Source of the DNA: Anaeromyces robustus | Taxonomy: Eukaryota; Neocallimastigomycota; Neocallimastigomycetes; Neocallimastigales; Neocallimastigaceae | Direction of reading: 5' to 3' | Assembly: GCA_002104895.1 (NCBI GenBank) | Contig: MCFG01000047.1 | Location: 17,501 to 81,500 of the forward strand | Length of the DNA stretch: 64,000 nucleotides | Shown here: positions 57,512-64,000 of the stretch, one piece after another | Position numbering within the stretch: position 1 is the first letter of the stretch | How the letters are laid out: the number at the start of each line of letters is the position of its first letter | Program-made: the position numbers and the translations under genes | The notes under the pieces: model-generated | Told to the model about the DNA's origin: nothing | What the model saw: the letters and a program-made list of their open reading frames with translations, nothing else | Databases searched by the model: none

Positions 57512-60500
57512 GAAAGTGTTTTAATAATAAAACAAAATAAAAAAAAAATATAGTATATCATCAGTTTTTTTATTATTAATATATTTTTTTAGATAGAAAT
57601 AATTTGAAAGTATTTTTTTTTTAAGTAAAATTTATATTATTTTATATATATATATATTTTTTTAAACAAAAAATATTAATATATTTATTTTATATTAATT
57701 GATACATTTTTGTTTTTTTTAGTATTAAAAAAAAATAAAAAAATGTTTATCATATGGTGAACAAAACAAAACAAATAACGATGAAATTTTTATATAAATA
57801 TATAAATATAATTAAAAAAATATTAATCATAGAATTCATAAATTATTAAAGTTTTTTACTTAATAAATAAATAAAGAAGATTATTATAATCAAGTTTTTT
57901 TTTTTTAATTAATTAAACGTTGTTATTCTTATTTTTTTCTTTAATTCTTAATGAAGTATTTTAATAAAGTTTTTTATTATAAATTAAAGTTTTTTAATTT
58001 ACCTTATTTGTATAATATTAATTAAATTATTTTCATTAAACTTTTTAACATAACTATTATTATATTAAAATATATAATAAAACAAAATCAAATGAAAAAT
58101 ATATAATAGAATAAATAAAAAAAAATTAGAATAGCAAGTTTATAAAAAAAAGATATATTATTATATTTATATATATATATTTATTTTATTTATTTTATAC
58201 TCTTTATTTCATTATCATTTCAATATTATAATAATATAATTTTTATATATATAACTATATAAAATTTATTTATGTATATATATTTTGTTCTTTTCTCACA
58301 ATTGTTTTTAATTTTGTTAAATATTAAATTTTACATATTTTAATAATTTTATATTTTTTAAAATAAAAGTGTTAAGATATTCTCTTTTTTATTTTTAATA
58401 TCAACTATAATTAATTTATTATTATTATTGTTTTTAATTAAAGCATTTATATAATATTAATTATTTTCTTTTTTTTTTTTTTATTTTTCTTATTTTTAAT
58501 ATATTGAATATGACTAATTACAATTACATTTATAGAATATATAGAATATATTAATTTTTTTTTTTTTACTTATATTAAAGAATTAATTAATGCCTAATTA
58601 ATATTTTCAATTTGCTTTTTTTTTATATAATATATATATATAATTATTATTCATCAGATTATTAAAAAAAATTAAAAAAAAAAAAAAAAAAAAAAACTAC
58701 ATATTTAAATTATATATTAAAAAGTATTTTTTCCTTTTTTTTTTCTTTAAAGAAAAAAAATAAGAAAAAGTGATTTAATGGTAAATGTATATATCAAAGA
58801 AAAAAAAAATACAAATTATATTTAAGTTGGTTATTTATTTTAAAAATATTATAAGAATTTATTAAAAATATTATTTTATCATTTTTATTACATATTGTCA
58901 ATTAAAAGTGAACACATTGATAAGAATTAAAAAGAAAAAAAAAAAAAAGAATTTAACAATTACAAAAAAAATTTAACAATTATTATTATCACAAAATAAT
59001 AAAAAGCATTATTAATAAGAATATATATATATAAATGTATTTAATAATGGTAATAATATAAGCATATGTATTAAATAAGATAAAAATATAAGAAGAGTAA
59101 TATATGTATTTATTGTAAAAATTCACATATTAATATAACTATTATCATAATTAATATATTTTAATTATAATATTGTATAATTTTTCTTTTTGAAAATATT
59201 CAATATAAAAAAATAATAATTTTTAGTTATAACCAACTTTTCCTTTTTTTATATAATATATTATTAAATATTTTATTATTAATATTTATTATATTTTTTT
59301 TTATAATATTAAATAGTTTTAAAATAAAGCTTAATTTTTAATTGATATAAAAGAAGGAAAAAAAATTAAAAACAGCTTTATTTTGAAGAGTATTTGTTAT
59401 TTTTTATTAAAAAAAAGCTAGTTTTATAAAAAGATGGTAAAATAATTATAATAAAACATATGAATAAATAATATTAAATTAAATAATAAAAAAGTAATAT
59501 TTTTTATTAAAAATTTGTATATTTATTAATTATTTTGTGTATTCTTTATTTTTTATATTATATTATATTATATATTCTCAAAAAAGAAAATTTTTTGATT
59601 GTTAAAAATAGGGAAAAAAAAGTTATTATATTATAACTTTTTTTTTTTTTTTTGATTTCATATAATTTTTTTAACAAATACTAATTTAAATATATACCTA
59701 TTAAATTAAATAATAAACTAAAAAAACTATTATATAAAAAATCACGTTCATTTTTTTGAGAAACTTTTAAATGAATACATTTTTTATATAATTATACCTT
59801 TATAATAATACCTTTTAAACTGTCAAAAAAAAAAAAAAAAAAAAATAAATAAAAATAAAAATAAAATAAAATAAAAGATAAAAAATCAAATTTATGAACA
59901 ACAATTGAGACATTTTTTAATATATTATTTATATATTAATACTATATTTAGCCAGTTATTATTGTAAATAATATAAATAATATAAGTCTTTTTTTATTCT
60001 TTATATATATAATTTTTAAAGAATTTAATGAGAAACGAAATTACGTATTAATTTTTTTATTTCATATATATATATATTTATATTACTAATTAATAAGAAC
60101 AAAGTTTCTTTTATCTCTATAATATACACAATTATTATTTAATATTATCAAATAGTGAAATATATATTAATTTTATATATATAAATAATTATTTTAAAAA
60201 AGCAAAACTGAATAAAGAATAAAAAAAAAAATCTTTTTTAAAAAATATAAAATCATATTGATTTATTAAATAATAGTATATAAGAATTTGAAAATATCAA
60301 ATCCAAAAAAACAAACAAACAAACAAACAAAAATATAATAACACAATTAATAACAGTAAAGCATTAAATAAATACATAATCATCTATCTATTTAAATTAA
60401 TATATCATTTATAAATATTTATTTTTAAACCTTAACAGTTGAATTATTGATATAATATTAATAATTATAAAATAATAAAATTTTCTTCAATTGTATTACA

Positions 60501-60628
60501 AAATCGTTATTTCATCACTTATATCATCACCTAATTCGTTATTTCGTATATAAACAATAAAATTTATTCTTTTTGTATATTTTAATAAAATTCTATTTTT
60601 GATTTATTATAATAATAATAATAATACC

Positions 60629-61439
60629 ATGGATAATATAAATATGGAAAAACGTTATAACAAAATGAATGATGTAATATATAATTTTTATTATTATATG
60701 TAATTAATTAATTAGATTAATTAGTAGTTATTTTATATATATATATTTTTGTTATATCAATTTTTTTAATAATTGTAATTGTTTTATTAGAATATACCTC
60801 ATAGGTTATTACCAGAGAAAAATAATAGTCATTATGGACTTGTAAGTATTCTTTTACTCAATATTTTTTTAAAAAAAAAATAATAAAAAAATAATTATGA
60901 AAAGTTAGTTTAAATTAATTTTTTTTATATAATAATTAAATTTTAATTTTTTATTAATTAAAGTTAAAACAAGGAACTGAAGATGAAATTGAAATTAATG
61001 ATATTGAACCTAATATTAAATCAATGAGAAAATTTTCAAATTATGTAAGTTTAATTAATATTAATAAATATATTTTTTCTCACCTTATTGATTCGTTTAT
61101 GTTGATTATTTTTTCTTATCATGTATAAAATGTTTTTATTTAGTCATTATATCATAATGATGAAATGGATATGTGGAAAAATATAAAAATAGTAAGACAA
61201 ATTGGTAAAGGAACTACAGGAAAAATATATAGATGTATTGATTTAAATTATAATATACCAGTAGCAATAAAAGTTGAAAATTTATTACAAAATAAATCAC
61301 ATCTTTATGATGAATATAAGATGTATAAATATCTAAGTAGTGTTGGTAAATTATCTTACATATAAAAAAAGAAAGAATAATATAAATCTATTAATAAAAA
61401 TTTATCAAGTAGAAAAAAAATTAATTTTTTTTATCTTTT

Positions 61440-61480
<41 letters not shown>

Positions 61481-62964
61481 TTATGTTATTTAATAATAAT
61501 TACTATATATATATATATATATATATATAGACAATATACCAAGAGTATACGATTTTAAAAGTTCTGATACAAATCAAATTATGGTGATGGAATTATTAGG
61601 TCCATCTATTGATTCAATGTTTAGATATTGTGGTAAAAATTTTTCAATGAAAACTATATGTATGCTAGCTAAAAGAATGATACTTTTATTAGAAAGTCTA
61701 CATAAAAAAGGTGTTGTTTACAGAGATATTAAACCTGAAAATTTTGTTGTTGGAAATGGTAGCTAAATTTTTTTTCTAAATAAAATAAAATAAAATAAAA
61801 TAAAATAAAATAAAATAAATGAAATATATATTTTATATTATAAGTAATATATATATTAATATTATTAATATATATATTATATTATTAATATATTATATAA
61901 TATTATTAGTTATAACATTAAAAGATGAAGATTTAGATAAATCATTTGATGATTCTTCATCAACAGAAACCAAATCATCTTATAAACAAGAATTTAGAAA
62001 AAAGAAAGGAAAACTCTATAATAGTTTAACTCCTAATTTTATGGATTCTTATTTAGATTTTGATTCCATACCTGCACAAGATCACCCTCTAAATCAAATC
62101 TACATATTAGATTTCGGTTTATCTGAATTTTATATTGATAGAAATACACATGTTCATGTTCAAAATAGATTAAGACCTCCATGTGGTACACCAAGATATA
62201 TGAGTATACGTACACATCAATTTAGACGTATGTATTTTTTTGTTTAAATAATAATTAAATATATAAAAATAAATAATACATAATAAAATATATAATAAAA
62301 ATAAATAAATAAATAAATAAATAATAATATTAATATTAATAATTGATAACATATAATGATAATATATAATAATAATTTAGAACAAAGTAGAAGGGATGAT
62401 TTAGAATCTCTTGGATATTTATTATTATATTTTTTGAAAAAAGGAAATTTGCCTTGGCAAGGAATTACTGCTACCGATGTTAAATCAATGATCTATCGTA
62501 TATGGGATAAAAAAGAAACGATACCATTAGAAAAATTATTTAAAGACTGTCCACATCAATTTATAACGTATATGAATTATGCTAGAAATTTAAGTTTTAC
62601 TGAAAAACCTAATTATAATTATTTAGTTGGTCTTTTTGATGAAGTATTGGCTTCTATTAATGAAATAGATGATGGTATTTTTGATTGGTATATTCAAATA
62701 CAAAAAGAACAAGAAAGAAAAGATGATTTCTGTCATCGTTTAATATACCGTATTTTCCATTCTTCTTCTTCTTCAGGAGCTAAATGTACATCACCAAGTC
62801 TCTTATTAGATATTCAAGTAAATAAAAATTCAATTGAAAAAGTAACTAAAAGAAATCGTGATCAATTCACTATATTTGGCTTCTTTAAAAGAAAAATTAA
62901 AAAATTACTAAGTAGTTATTGGAAATGTGTTAAAAGATATATAGTTTTTTTAAGAACGATATAA
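60629..62964 (+). CDS. Casein-kinase-1-like protein kinase, seven exons
   Basis: Exons 60629-60673, 60791-60841, 60964-61044, 61144-61345, 61531-61758, 61910-62227 and 62381-62964 join in phase and give 502 aa. The CK1 fold is clear: glycine loop IGKGTTGKIYRC, PVAIKVEN with the ATP Lys, a C-helix Glu in YDEYKMYKYL, MVMELLGPSIDSMF, catalytic loop VVYRDIKPENF, ILDFGLSEFY, CGTPRYMSIRTHQF, then the CK1 signature QSRRDDLESLGYLLLYF and GNLPWQG. The catalytic Asp, Lys, Asn and DFG Asp are all kept, so it should be active; HRD is YRD. Unusual is an insert of about 55 residues between the catalytic loop and DFG (from ITLKDEDLDKSFDDSSST to AQDHPLNQ). CK1 kinases phosphorylate primed acidic Ser/Thr sites. 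The tail is basic and hydrophobic (FGFFKRKIKKLL...), without the CC end of membrane-anchored yeast Yck proteins. Confidence 0.94.
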
Positions 62965-63196
62965 ATAATATTATAAAAAAAAATTAAATAAATAAATTAA
63001 TAAATAAATAAATAAATAAAAGACGAAAAAAAATGTGGAGAAAAATAAGAAAAAAACACAAAAACACAATATATATATACCGTTATAAAAATTATTAAAA
63101 CTTATATAGTAATAAATGATGATGATAAATATTATTTTTTTTTTTTATTTTTTTATTTTATTTATTTATTTTAATTTATTATATATTAAAAATTTA

Positions 63197-63243
<47 letters not shown>

Positions 63244-64000
63244 TTAAATCATGTATAATACCATATTCATAAAATATATATATTATATACAAATATACAA
63301 ATATTTTATATTCATCAAAAGAAAATATATATTTATATATATATAATAACTGTAATATAATAATATATAAATAATTATAGAATGAATGTTTTATTATTTT
63401 TATTTATTTTTTCTTATAATAAAAGCTTTAATATTTTTATTTTTATTTTATTGTTTATTTTTTTTTCTTCTTTTTTCTTTCTTCTTTTTTTCCAATTAGA
63501 TTTTAATGAAGCTAAAAAAAAAAAAAAATGGAGGAAACAATAAAAACAAAAAAATCAACTAACAATAATAACAAAAAATGAAAAATCGAAAAGATTTAAT
63601 AATACAAATAATTTAAAGATTAAAGAATATATTATACATTATATATATAATATAATATTTACTTTTTTTTTTAAAAAAAAAAAATTAATAAAAATATTAA
63701 AATTAATAATCATTTTTAATATTTAAAACAAACAGGAAAAAAATATCATAAAAAAAAAATAATAATAATAATAATAATAATAATTAATTAAAAAATCAAA
63801 TCAATCAATCAAAAAAATATAAACAAAAAAAAAATATATATATATTCATTAAATAAATAAAAAGAAAAAAAGAAAAAAAAAAAAAGAAAAAAAGGAAAAA
63901 AAGAAAAAGAAATAAAAATAAGAATTAAAATAAGAATTAAAAACAAAGACAAAACAAGAAAAAAAAAAAAAAAGCAAGAAAAGAAGATAAAAAAAAAAAA
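62965..64000. other. AT-rich spacer downstream of the CK1-like gene
   Basis: Contains the 3' end of the kinase gene and long A and T runs (63199-63244, 63665-63684, 63965-64000), a CAAT-type run near 63793-63815 and a TAA run near 63761-63785. No gene is supported. It could hold the leader of a gene beyond the window. Confidence 0.65.

Overview
The window is nuclear DNA of an extremely AT-rich, intron-rich eukaryote. It carries fungal-type genes: a fused HisH-HisF histidine enzyme (HIS7), separase, RTF1 of the Paf1 complex, a NUFIP1/Rsa1-like snoRNP factor and a casein-kinase-1-like kinase. Introns are 85-610 nt, nearly all GT-AG with GTAAGT, GTATGT or GTAAAT donors. Together with long TTTA/ATT microsatellites and Asn/Asp tracts, this fits an anaerobic gut fungus (Neocallimastigomycota, the group of Piromyces, Neocallimastix and Anaeromyces). 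That placement is inference. Dictyostelium has similar composition but fewer introns and no histidine pathway.

Layout. 1-951 (+) is the 3' end of a Lys/Thr/Pro repeat protein, read in a frame with no start codon in the window. 952-1943 holds a cryptic minus-strand exon. 1944-17225 (+) encodes a giant RNF213 (mysterin)-like AAA+/E3 ubiquitin ligase of about 5,090 residues. It has no introns but is broken by four single-base frame changes. 19569-22341 (+) is a three-exon pseudokinase. 22931-32084 (-) is separase, resolved here into 25 exons whose phases all agree (2,038 aa). 33079-35379 (-) is HIS7 in two exons. 37582-38379 (+) is a small membrane protein with two PAN/Apple-like cysteine modules. 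39595-42120 (-) is the NUFIP1-like gene in six exons. 44230-47832 (+) is RTF1 in 13 exons. 49692-52000 (-) is an eight-exon coiled-coil protein. 52001-60628 is an 8.6 kb gene-poor stretch. 60629-62964 (+) is a seven-exon CK1-like kinase, followed by 1 kb of AT-rich spacer.

The genes are independent housekeeping or regulatory loci, not a cluster. Separase acts in chromatid separation, RTF1 in transcription elongation, NUFIP1 in box C/D snoRNP assembly and HIS7 in histidine synthesis. The most unusual locus is the RNF213-like gene: intronless among intron-rich neighbours, with an atypical RZ zinc finger and an acidic tract near where animal homologues carry the RING. Spacers contain several small islands of higher complexity (decayed coding sequence, hairpins, palindromic direct repeats) that the gene models do not explain. 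No tRNA, rRNA or CRISPR array was seen.
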